From Candidatus Anaeroferrophillus wilburensis (GTDB lineage: Bacteria; Desulfobacterota; Anaeroferrophillalia; Anaeroferrophillales; Anaeroferrophillaceae), in contig JAFGSY010000028.1 of assembly GCA_016934315.1 (NCBI GenBank), forward strand, positions 1 to 64,000: a stretch of 64,000 bases of DNA. Reading direction: 5' to 3'. The notes beneath the pieces were generated by a model that was given only the letters and a program-made list of their open reading frames with translations, was not told the origin of the DNA and searched no databases. This document shows positions 57,837 to 64,000 of the stretch, in pieces (position 1 is the stretch's first letter; each line of letters begins with the position of its first letter). The translations under genes and the position numbers were made by a program.

Positions 57837-59036
57837 TCATCTCTCTGCAACCGGGGGAAACAAATCACGAAAGCTGGCAAAAACAGCAAGAATTTCATCA
57901 ATTCTCGACCAACTCAGATCACGGGTTATGGTAACCCGCAGGCGCGACTTGCCTGCCTCCACGGTTGGCGGTCGAATTCCCTGGATAAAGATGCCGGCCG
58001 CCAGAAATTTTTCACTGAGCTCCATGGTCCTCCCGGCATCACCGACAATAATGGGAATAATCGGTGTCGGATCATCGGGCACCGTAAAACCAAGGTCACG
58101 AAGTCTGCTTCGCGTATAGAGTATTTTTTTCCGTAGTTCGGCAACCAGCCCCGGCTCATTCTGCAGCACTCGGACCGCAGCCAGGGACGCACCCAGCACC
58201 GCCGGCGGCAGGGCTGTGGTATAGATGAAAGGACGGGACTTATTGGTCAGATAATCAAGATACTCCTGGCGGCCGGCCACAAAAGCTCCGTAGCTGCCCA
58301 AAGCTTTGCCCAATGTCCCCATCAGCAGATCGATCGCCGATGCCGGCAGGGAAAAGTGGGAGCCCGACCCACGCCCGTGATCACCCAGGACCCCTGTAGC
58401 ATGGGCGTCATCAACCAGCAGCAAGGCATCATATTTCTGCGCCAGCGCGACAATCTCCGGCAACGGCGCCAGATCACCGTCCATGCTGAAAACACTGTCG
58501 GTGACAATCAGGCGGCGGCGATATGCTGACCCGGCAGCCAACAGATCGGCCAGATGCTGAACATCGCCGTGGCGATAAATATTCACTACAGCCCGGCTCA
58601 GCCGGCAACCGTCAACGATGCTGGCATGATTCAGGGCGTCACTGTAAACAGCATCGCCATCGCCGACCACGGTGGCCAGCACCCCCAGATTGGCCATGTA
58701 GCCACAATTATAAACCAGCGCCCCTTCCGTTCCCTTGAAAGCCGCCAGTTCCTTTTCCAGTTGGCGATGGAGGCTCATGGTGCCGGAAATCAACCGTGAA
58801 GCCCCGGAAGAACAACCATATTCCCGAATCGCCTCAACAGCCAACGCCTGCAGTCGCAGATCATCCGCCAACCCCAGGTAGTTATTGGAACATAAGATGG
58901 TCGTCGGCTGACTATCCAAGGTCGTTTCACTTCGCTGTGGCCCGGTGACCGTTCTCAAACGACGGCGTAAACCCTGGGCAGACAGGGAGTCAAGCTCACT
59001 CCTGATCTGCTGCAAGGCACTTTTGTTTTCAGCCAT
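57837..59036 (-). CDS. bioF: 8-amino-7-oxononanoate synthase
   Basis: 399 residues. PLP-dependent alpha-oxoamine synthase: LCSNNYLGLADD, GCSSGASRLISGTMSLHRQL, VDDAHATGVLGDHGRGS and the cofactor-binding Lys in LMGTLGKALGSYGAFVAG. It condenses pimeloyl-ACP or pimeloyl-CoA with alanine in biotin synthesis. Its start overlaps the end of bioB by a few bases, so the two are coupled. The remaining bio genes (bioA, bioD) are not in the window. Confidence 0.95.
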   Translation of the reverse strand: MAENKSALQQIRSELDSLSAQGLRRRLRTVTGPQRSETTLDSQPTTILCSNNYLGLADDLRLQALAVEAIREYGCSSGASRLISGTMSLHRQLEKELAAFKGTEGALVYNCGYMANLGVLATVVGDGDAVYSDALNHASIVDGCRLSRAVVNIYRHGDVQHLADLLAAGSAYRRRLIVTDSVFSMDGDLAPLPEIVALAQKYDALLLVDDAHATGVLGDHGRGSGSHFSLPASAIDLLMGTLGKALGSYGAFVAGRQEYLDYLTNKSRPFIYTTALPPAVLGASLAAVRVLQNEPGLVAELRKKILYTRSRLRDLGFTVPDDPTPIIPIIVGDAGRTMELSEKFLAAGIFIQGIRPPTVEAGKSRLRVTITRDLSWSRIDEILAVFASFRDLFPPVAER

Positions 59037-60027
59037 CACCACCATTCCCCCATTCGCTCAGCAACCGGTCATCATCCGCCCATTGGCGGCCGGCGGTGGT
59101 CAGGTAGTTGCCGACCATCACCCCATTGGCACCGGCGGCAAAAAGCATGGCCTGGGCATCAGGAAAAGTTCGCGCACGGCCGCCGCAGACCCTGATGTCA
59201 CGGGTGGGGCAGACCAGACGGAACATGGCAATGGTCAACAAACCGGCAAACGCCCCCACACCCGGCTGGTTGCCGAGGGGGGTTCCGGGAACCGGATGCA
59301 AAAAATTGAGCGGGATGGAATCAACCTCCAGGTCACGCAAGGTGAGAGCCAGTTCCACCCGCTGCTCCCAGCTTTCTCCCATACCGATTATCCCGCCGCT
59401 GCAGACATATAAACCAGCACCCTTGGCCGCGGCAACCGTTTCCACCGCCCGATCATAGGTATGGGTGGTACAGATGTTGGGGAAATAGCTCCTGGCCGTT
59501 TCGAGATTATGATGATAATGCCGCAGCCCCGCTTCCTTATATGTGTGTGCAGCCGCCTCATCAAGAAAACCCAGGGAAGCGCACGGGGCCATGCCCAAAC
59601 CGGCAATACCGACAATCATCTCCCTGACCCTGGCCATCTCATCCCGGCCGGTGACCGCACTGCCGCTGGTAACGATGGAAAAGTGTGCTGCCCCTTGTTT
59701 ACGGGCTTGGGAAGCCTGCTGCAACAGGAGATCGACGGTTAACAGGGGAAAACTTTCGACCGCCGTTTGGTAGTGAACTGACTGGGCACAGAAGGCGCAG
59801 TTTTCCGGACATTTGCCGGATTTGGCATTGGCAATGGCACAGCGGGAAATGGCAGTTCCGCAGAAATGGCGACGCAGGCTGTCGGTCAACGGCAATAACA
59901 CAAACAGGTCATCGGGGGAAAGGGAACCTAAGGCAACCGCCACCTCCCGGCTGATGCCCTTGCCGGAAATCATTATCTCGGCAAGACCTTCATGAATCAG
60001 GGCTATACTCTTTTTCATTTTTTTCAC
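59029..60027 (-). CDS. bioB: Biotin synthase
   Basis: 332 residues (an internal ATG at 60018 is an alternative to the GTG at 60027). The radical SAM motif CPENCAFCAQS (Cx3Cx2C) is followed by the SxHY sequence of BioB. The conserved downstream residues appear in VCSGGIIGMGESWEQRVELA, PLNFLHPVPGTPLG and RVCGGRARTFPDAQ (Arg and Cys ligands to the auxiliary 2Fe-2S cluster). It inserts sulfur into dethiobiotin. It is first in bioB-bioF. No clear BirA operator palindrome was found upstream. Confidence 0.96.
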   Translation of the reverse strand: MKKMKKSIALIHEGLAEIMISGKGISREVAVALGSLSPDDLFVLLPLTDSLRRHFCGTAISRCAIANAKSGKCPENCAFCAQSVHYQTAVESFPLLTVDLLLQQASQARKQGAAHFSIVTSGSAVTGRDEMARVREMIVGIAGLGMAPCASLGFLDEAAAHTYKEAGLRHYHHNLETARSYFPNICTTHTYDRAVETVAAAKGAGLYVCSGGIIGMGESWEQRVELALTLRDLEVDSIPLNFLHPVPGTPLGNQPGVGAFAGLLTIAMFRLVCPTRDIRVCGGRARTFPDAQAMLFAAGANGVMVGNYLTTAGRQWADDDRLLSEWGNGGDG

Positions 60028-60570
60028 GACAACTCAATGAAAGGTTAATGAACTGGCAACAACTCCTGAAAAGATCGGCACGGTACAAGCTTCAGCTTCG
60101 AGACCCGCACAACCTCAGGAACGGGCTGTAGCAATGACCAAAGCTGACGCATAATACAGAAGATGGTCATCAAAAATTACCAGGACAAAATACTAAGGAG
60201 CAGCGTTGCTGCTCCAGCCGGAATCAGTGGGAAATGGGGTTTTTACAAAACATGGGCATCAACTGCCCATAAGGTCATCACCCAAGTTTTCATGCAACTA
60301 CAGCCTGGAGAGTCGTGCCTCGGTGGGCCTCTTAAAGAACTGCCCCCTTGCTCAACACCCCAGCCGGCAGGGCTTTTAAGCCCGGCAGCACGATCAATGA
60401 TCTATGGCCTGGATACTCCACAGCCGGTCAACCCAAAGATCGCATGGCAGCTCATTTTCTCCTTGTTTTTAGTACCATGCATGGTATTTTGGTGTCAAAC
60501 TGATAATCGGTCTGCCTGTGCTGCCGTGCTGTTTCGGATTGCAGATGTTTAAACCAGAGAGGGATAGAGT
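60028..60570. other. Hairpin-rich intergenic region, candidate structured RNA
   Basis: 543 bases between divergent bioB and rlmE without a convincing gene. It holds several compact inverted repeats: GGAGCAGC/GCTGCTCC with a 3-base loop (60197-60215), ATGGGCA/TGCCCAT with a 5-base loop (60252-60270), GGGCTT/AAGCCC (60370-60383) enclosed by TCGTGC/GCACGA (60313-60318 with 60388-60393) and TGGAG/CTCCA further out, and a 14-base palindrome TACCATGCATGGTA (60473-60486). Known landmarks of SRP RNA, RNase P RNA and tmRNA are absent. An open frame at 60163-60552 looks non-coding. Confidence 0.4.
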
Positions 60571-61197
60571 ATGGCATTTGAACGAAAAGATGGTTTCTAC
60601 CGCAAGGCAAAACGGGAGGGGCTGCGCTCCCGGGCGGCTTTTAAAATTGAGCAGCTGCATCAGCGCTATCAACTCTTTAAAAAAAGCGACAGCATCCTCG
60701 AGCTTGGGGCCGCTCCAGGGGGCTGGATGCAGATCATTGCCCGGCTGGTTGGCGCTAAAGGATTGGTTCTGGGCATCGATCTGCTGCCCATTGCCGGCTT
60801 GCCTTCCCCCCCCTGCCAGACAATCCAGGAAGATATTTTCACCGACACCGTCGGCAAACAGATACAAACCTTCACCAATCAGCTCTTTGACGGGGTCATT
60901 TCGGACATCGCCCCCAACCTTTCAGGCATCAAAGCCGCCGATCAGCTGCGTGCTCATGAGCTCAATCGCCGGGCCATGGAGCTGGCATGCACCTTCCTGA
61001 AACCGGGGGGATTTTTCCTCTGCAAGGTTTTTCAGCATGAAGGATTGCATGAATTGCGGCTGGAAGCTGGACAATACTTTGAAAAAGTAACGGTCACCAA
61101 ACCGGAGGCCAGCCGAAAAAGCTCCGCCGAATTGTACCTGGTGGCCTTGAAATACCGCGGTCAAAAGGCGAAAGGTCCTGACACTCCTGGTCTTTAA
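60571..61197 (+). CDS. rlmE: 23S rRNA (uridine-2'-O-)-methyltransferase RlmE (FtsJ/RrmJ)
   Basis: 208 residues. SAM-binding motif LELGAAPGGWMQ and the K-D-K-E catalytic tetrad can be placed: Lys in SRAAFKIEQL, Asp in VISDIAPNLSG, Lys in FFLCKVFQ, Glu in SSAELYLVAL. It methylates U2552 of the 23S rRNA A loop in the late 50S subunit. AGAGAGGG lies just upstream of the start. It is convergent with the prepilin peptidase gene. Confidence 0.96.
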   Translation: MAFERKDGFYRKAKREGLRSRAAFKIEQLHQRYQLFKKSDSILELGAAPGGWMQIIARLVGAKGLVLGIDLLPIAGLPSPPCQTIQEDIFTDTVGKQIQTFTNQLFDGVISDIAPNLSGIKAADQLRAHELNRRAMELACTFLKPGGFFLCKVFQHEGLHELRLEAGQYFEKVTVTKPEASRKSSAELYLVALKYRGQKAKGPDTPGL

Positions 61198-61280
61198 ACC
61201 AGCGTTCGCACCCGGCAAACGCCGTCTTGCCATGTCAGCGTCGTTTTACCCTGCCCGTCGCAACCTGCCCCAAGACAGGT

Positions 61281-62072
61281 TCAAGACCCAGCCATCCAGC
61301 CAAAATACCAGCTGATCAATGGCTCTCCCCAAAAAAGGTACACGGCGGCACCAAAAGCCAGGAAGGGACCAAAGGGCACGGCATACTGACTGTTCCTGTG
61401 GCTGCGAACCATCAGCATAATACCAATGAGAGAGCCGGCAAGAGAACTTACCAGAATGACCAGCAATAATGATTTGACCCCCAGGAAGGCACCGATCATC
61501 GCCAGCAGCTTAACATCTCCGCCACCCATACCTTCCCGCCCGGTAAACCGATAATATCCTTCGGCAATAATCCATAACGTCCCGCCACCAACAACGATCC
61601 CCAGCCCGGATTGCTGCCAGCTGACGCCGGAACAACAGAAACTGCTGAGGAAGCCCAACACAATGCCTCCAAGGCTGAACCGATCGGGAATAATCTGATA
61701 ATCCAGATCGATGAACGTTATGGGAATCAACAGGGCGATGAAAAACAGCTGAGAAATAGTTGCCAGCCGCCAGCCGCCATGAAGAAAGACCGCTAAAAAA
61801 AGGCAACCGGTCAGCAGTTCCACCAGCACATATCTGGGAGAGATGGCCTGCTTACAGGAAAAACAACGGCCACGGAGTAGAAGATAACTGAATACCGGGA
61901 TATTCTGCCACCAGGAAATCGTCTGCCCGCAGGATGGACAATGGGAAGGAGGAGAGACAACCGATTCTTCACGCGGAATCCGGCAGATGCAGACATTAAA
62001 AAAGCTGCCGAGAGCCAATCCGAACAAAAAGAGCAGCACAGCGATACATGTTTCCGGTACTTCCAACGGCAT
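61281..62072 (-). CDS. pilD: Type IV prepilin peptidase / N-methyltransferase
   Basis: 263 residues with about eight membrane helices. The N-terminal methyltransferase part has GSFFNVCICRIPREESVVSP and two CxxC pairs (CPSCG, CFSCK) for zinc. The peptidase Asp residues are in FIDLDYQIIPD and GMGGGDVKLLAMIGAFLG. It cleaves and N-methylates type IV pilins and type II secretion pseudopilins, so one or both systems should exist elsewhere in the genome. Confidence 0.96.
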   Translation of the reverse strand: MPLEVPETCIAVLLFLFGLALGSFFNVCICRIPREESVVSPPSHCPSCGQTISWWQNIPVFSYLLLRGRCFSCKQAISPRYVLVELLTGCLFLAVFLHGGWRLATISQLFFIALLIPITFIDLDYQIIPDRFSLGGIVLGFLSSFCCSGVSWQQSGLGIVVGGGTLWIIAEGYYRFTGREGMGGGDVKLLAMIGAFLGVKSLLLVILVSSLAGSLIGIMLMVRSHRNSQYAVPFGPFLAFGAAVYLFWGEPLISWYFGWMAGS

Positions 62073-62474
62073 ATTACCTTGATATCCTCCTAATTTTTAT
62101 CCGGTTCCGCGGACATCGCCTGAAACAACGGTCAAAACAACCAGCAAGTAAGGCGCCCGCTACCCCCACCATTTCTTTTCTTCCCTGGGGAACAACGGGT
62201 TTTCTGGCAGAAAAGTGGAATCATACCAAGGATTAGCGGTTGACTTTTTAACCTGATTTATGATATCAGTGGGAGTTGATTTTTATTAGCTTGGCACCTT
62301 CTCCATCAAGCTGCTGACGCAATGGCGGTCAAGCATGCCGACTAGCGTTGGCATTATCATGCCAGACGGCATTTTGCCACCAAAAAAAATCTTGGTTGCA
62401 TAATTAGTTGCGTATCTGGCAGGGCAGAAGGATTGCAGCTATCGTTGTTCGTTAAATTTGACAGAGGGGGATAC
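62073..62474. other. Intergenic region without recognised feature
   Basis: About 400 bases between pilD and carD. I see no gene. There are short inverted repeats (TGGCAT/ATGCCA near 62350) and A/T-rich stretches such as GGTTGACTTTTTAACC near 62236 that could belong to a carD promoter, but no well-spaced -10/-35 pair that I would trust. Confidence 0.4.
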
Positions 62475-62954
62475 ATGTTCAAAATCGGTGACAAGGCAGT
62501 ATATCCCGGTCACGGTGTAGGTGAAATAAAGGCAATCGAAAAAAAGGATATTATGGGCAGCAATCAGGAGTTCTACATCTTCCTGACGAGGGAGAGCGGC
62601 ATGACCATTATGATCCCCCGGGCAAACACCAAGACTGTCGGCTTGCGAAAGCTGGTCAATGCCGATGAAATCCCCCGAGTTTTTGAAATTTTAAAGAAAA
62701 AAAAGATTAAAGTCGTCAACCAGACATGGAATAAACGATACAAGCTGTTTCATGATAAGATTAAAGGCGGTTCGATTTTTGAAATTGCCGAGGTACTGCG
62801 GGACCTGATTCTCATCAGCAGCAACAAAGACCTCTCTTTCGGCGAACGGAAGATGATGGATACCGCCAAGAACCTGCTCGTCAACGAACTTGCCTTGGCA
62901 ACAGCAAAAAAAGAGCAGTCCGTCGAGGAAAAAATCGAAAATATTTTCGTTTAA
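62475..62954 (+). CDS. carD: CarD-family transcriptional regulator
   Basis: 159 residues from the ATG at 62475 (MFKIGDKAVYPGHGVGEIKA), preceded by AGAGGGGG. The N-terminal Tudor-like RNA-polymerase-interacting domain (VYPGHGVGEI, FYIFLTRESGMTIMIPRANT) and the helical C-terminal domain (EVLRDLILISSNKDLSFGER, then KMMDTAKNLLVNELALA) are both present. CarD proteins bind the RNA polymerase beta subunit and stabilise open complexes at rRNA and stress promoters. It is followed by a PIN/TRAM gene on the same strand. Confidence 0.95.
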   Translation: MFKIGDKAVYPGHGVGEIKAIEKKDIMGSNQEFYIFLTRESGMTIMIPRANTKTVGLRKLVNADEIPRVFEILKKKKIKVVNQTWNKRYKLFHDKIKGGSIFEIAEVLRDLILISSNKDLSFGERKMMDTAKNLLVNELALATAKKEQSVEEKIENIFV

Positions 62955-63068
62955 GCGTAGCGAGCAATTTCAGGGAAATACTGGGCGTCACCATCATTCC
63001 TGCCCCCCACCAGGCTTCCTTTCTGCGGAGAACCTCTTTTCAGCAGCCCATGCACCATGGAGGAATAA

Positions 63069-64000
63069 TTGACTTTTTTTCGTTTACTGGTAGTCTTGGT
63101 CGGCTCCCTGCTCTCCTACCAGATTATCTATACCCATACCTATCGGGTAGATTTTTCGGTCATCGGTTTTTTTACCTCGCTGTTGCTGGTCTTTTACCTT
63201 TTCTACCTTGTCTCGCAGCTGAAGAAGATCCCCCTGAGAACCATTCTCGGGGGGTTAATCGGCCTGCTGGTGGGCTTATTCATCGCCAACCTGCTGTTCC
63301 ATGGCATCCTTTTCAACCTTTTTGACGATCCTAAAATAAATTTTATTTTCTACATTTTTATCTATTCCCTGTTTGCCTACGGCTCGCTGGAAATCGGCCT
63401 GAAAAAAGGCGATGAATTCGATCTCATGCGCTCCCTGGCACTCAAAGGGGTCAAGGGGAGCGAAAAAATTATTGACACATCAGTCATTATCGATGGCCGC
63501 ATTGCCGACCTGTCGGAAACCGGTTTTCTCGAAGGCGTCCTGGTCGTTCCCCAATTTGTGCTGCAGGAACTGCAGTCAATTGCTGACTCCCCCGACCCAC
63601 TCCGTCGAACCCGCGGCCGCCGCGGCTTGGATATCCTCAAGCGCATGCAGAATCAGGCCTTTATCGAGATCAAGATTATCGACGAGGATTTCCCCCGCAT
63701 CAAGGAGGTCGATGCCAAACTGGTTGCCCTGGCGAAAAAAAAGCAGGCAAAAATCATCACCAACGATTTCAACCTCAACAAGGTAGCCGATCTGCAAGGC
63801 GTTGCGGTCCTCAACATTAATCAGTTGGCAAATGCCCTAAAACCGGTTGTCCTGCCGGGCGAAACACTCCATATTCTGATTATGAAAGAGGGAAAAGAGC
63901 CGTTGCAGGGAATTGGCTATCTTGATGACGGAACCATGGTCGTTGTTGATCATGCCAAAGATCTGGTGGGCGAGACACTGACCGTGGTGGTAACCAGTGT
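63069..64000 (+). CDS. PIN/TRAM-domain membrane protein (YacL-like), 3' end outside window
   Basis: About 310 residues are visible from a TTG at 63069, five bases after GGAGG; the frame stays open to the window edge. Membrane helices fill the first 100 residues or so. A PIN domain follows (IIDTSVIIDGRIADLSETGF, then VVPQFVLQELQSIADSPDPL, and IITNDFNLNKVADLQG with the catalytic acidic residues), then the start of a TRAM domain (LKPVVLPGETLHILI). PIN/TRAM proteins are predicted ribonucleases with an RNA-binding tail. In related genomes it lies between carD and ispD/ispF, so those genes may follow beyond the window. Confidence 0.93.
   Translation, partial: MTFFRLLVVLVGSLLSYQIIYTHTYRVDFSVIGFFTSLLLVFYLFYLVSQLKKIPLRTILGGLIGLLVGLFIANLLFHGILFNLFDDPKINFIFYIFIYSLFAYGSLEIGLKKGDEFDLMRSLALKGVKGSEKIIDTSVIIDGRIADLSETGFLEGVLVVPQFVLQELQSIADSPDPLRRTRGRRGLDILKRMQNQAFIEIKIIDEDFPRIKEVDAKLVALAKKKQAKIITNDFNLNKVADLQGVAVLNINQLANALKPVVLPGETLHILIMKEGKEPLQGIGYLDDGTMVVVDHAKDLVGETLTVVVTS

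Noticed and set aside
60163-60552. 129-residue open frame before rlmE
   Set aside because: No ribosome binding site, no recognisable motif, and it coincides with hairpin-forming sequence; treated as non-coding.
60028-60570. SRP RNA, RNase P RNA, tmRNA or cobalamin riboswitch
   Set aside because: The hallmark sequences of these RNAs could not be found; only generic hairpins are present.

Overview
The window reads as a chromosomal segment of an anaerobic Gram-negative bacterium, most likely a deltaproteobacterium in the broad sense (Desulfobacterota, Geobacter/Desulfuromonas-like). Supporting signs are the order ilvB-ilvN-ilvC-psd-pssA-leuA-leuC-leuD-asd, rplM-rpsI-argC, and a CarD regulator followed by a PIN/TRAM protein. 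A Gram-negative envelope is indicated by an LpxR-like lipid A deacylase, LolA and an OmpA-type lipoprotein. Anaerobic metabolism is indicated by a Mo/W-bispterin enzyme, an aldehyde:ferredoxin oxidoreductase remnant, a 2[4Fe-4S] ferredoxin, a ferredoxin-fused aldo/keto reductase and SelB. The lineage call is an inference from gene content and order; there is no rRNA gene here.

Layout. 1-15 kb is a mosaic of signalling, envelope and decayed genes: an LTA-synthase-like pseudogene, an HDOD response-regulator-like protein and a GAF-SpoIIE phosphatase, half of a peptide ABC importer, a frameshifted aldo/keto reductase, an LpxR-like protein, a hybrid histidine kinase whose sensor domain is mostly missing, a Pmp3/YqaE mini-protein, an HNH protein and the AMMECR1/MEMO pair. 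15-19.5 kb is the housekeeping block rpsB-tsf-pyrH-frr with ribF and a ferredoxin. 19.7-23.2 kb holds a molybdopterin oxidoreductase followed by a deleted and frameshifted AOR. 23.3-35 kb is membrane quality control and envelope: hflK-hflC, ftsH, lolA, cardiolipin synthase, hydrolases and a P-type ATPase. 35-45 kb holds a VWA/OmpA lipoprotein, selB, an ABC-2 exporter, a TrkH/TrkA potassium system, an old-yellow-enzyme homologue and an acyltransferase.

45.3-60 kb is biosynthetic and entirely on the minus strand: a DUF465 gene and ilvBNC-psd-pssA behind a good sigma70-type promoter, an intrinsic terminator, then leuA-leuC-leuD-asd ending at another terminator; argC; rplM-rpsI with its own terminator; and overlapping bioB-bioF. 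The block makes branched-chain amino acids, phosphatidylethanolamine, aspartate-family and arginine precursors, and biotin. 60-64 kb holds a hairpin-rich intergenic stretch, rlmE, a prepilin peptidase, carD and the start of a PIN/TRAM membrane protein that runs off the window.

I found no tRNA, rRNA, CRISPR array, transposase, phage or defence cassette. The least-explained signals are a two-copy ~164-bp repeat with matching inverted ends, the hairpin cluster at 60.2-60.5 kb, an Asp in place of a cluster cysteine in the Mo/W enzyme, a Glu in place of the phospho-accepting Asp in the HDOD protein, and five loci showing decay or partial loss within the first 21 kb. I see no convincing wholly new multigene system.
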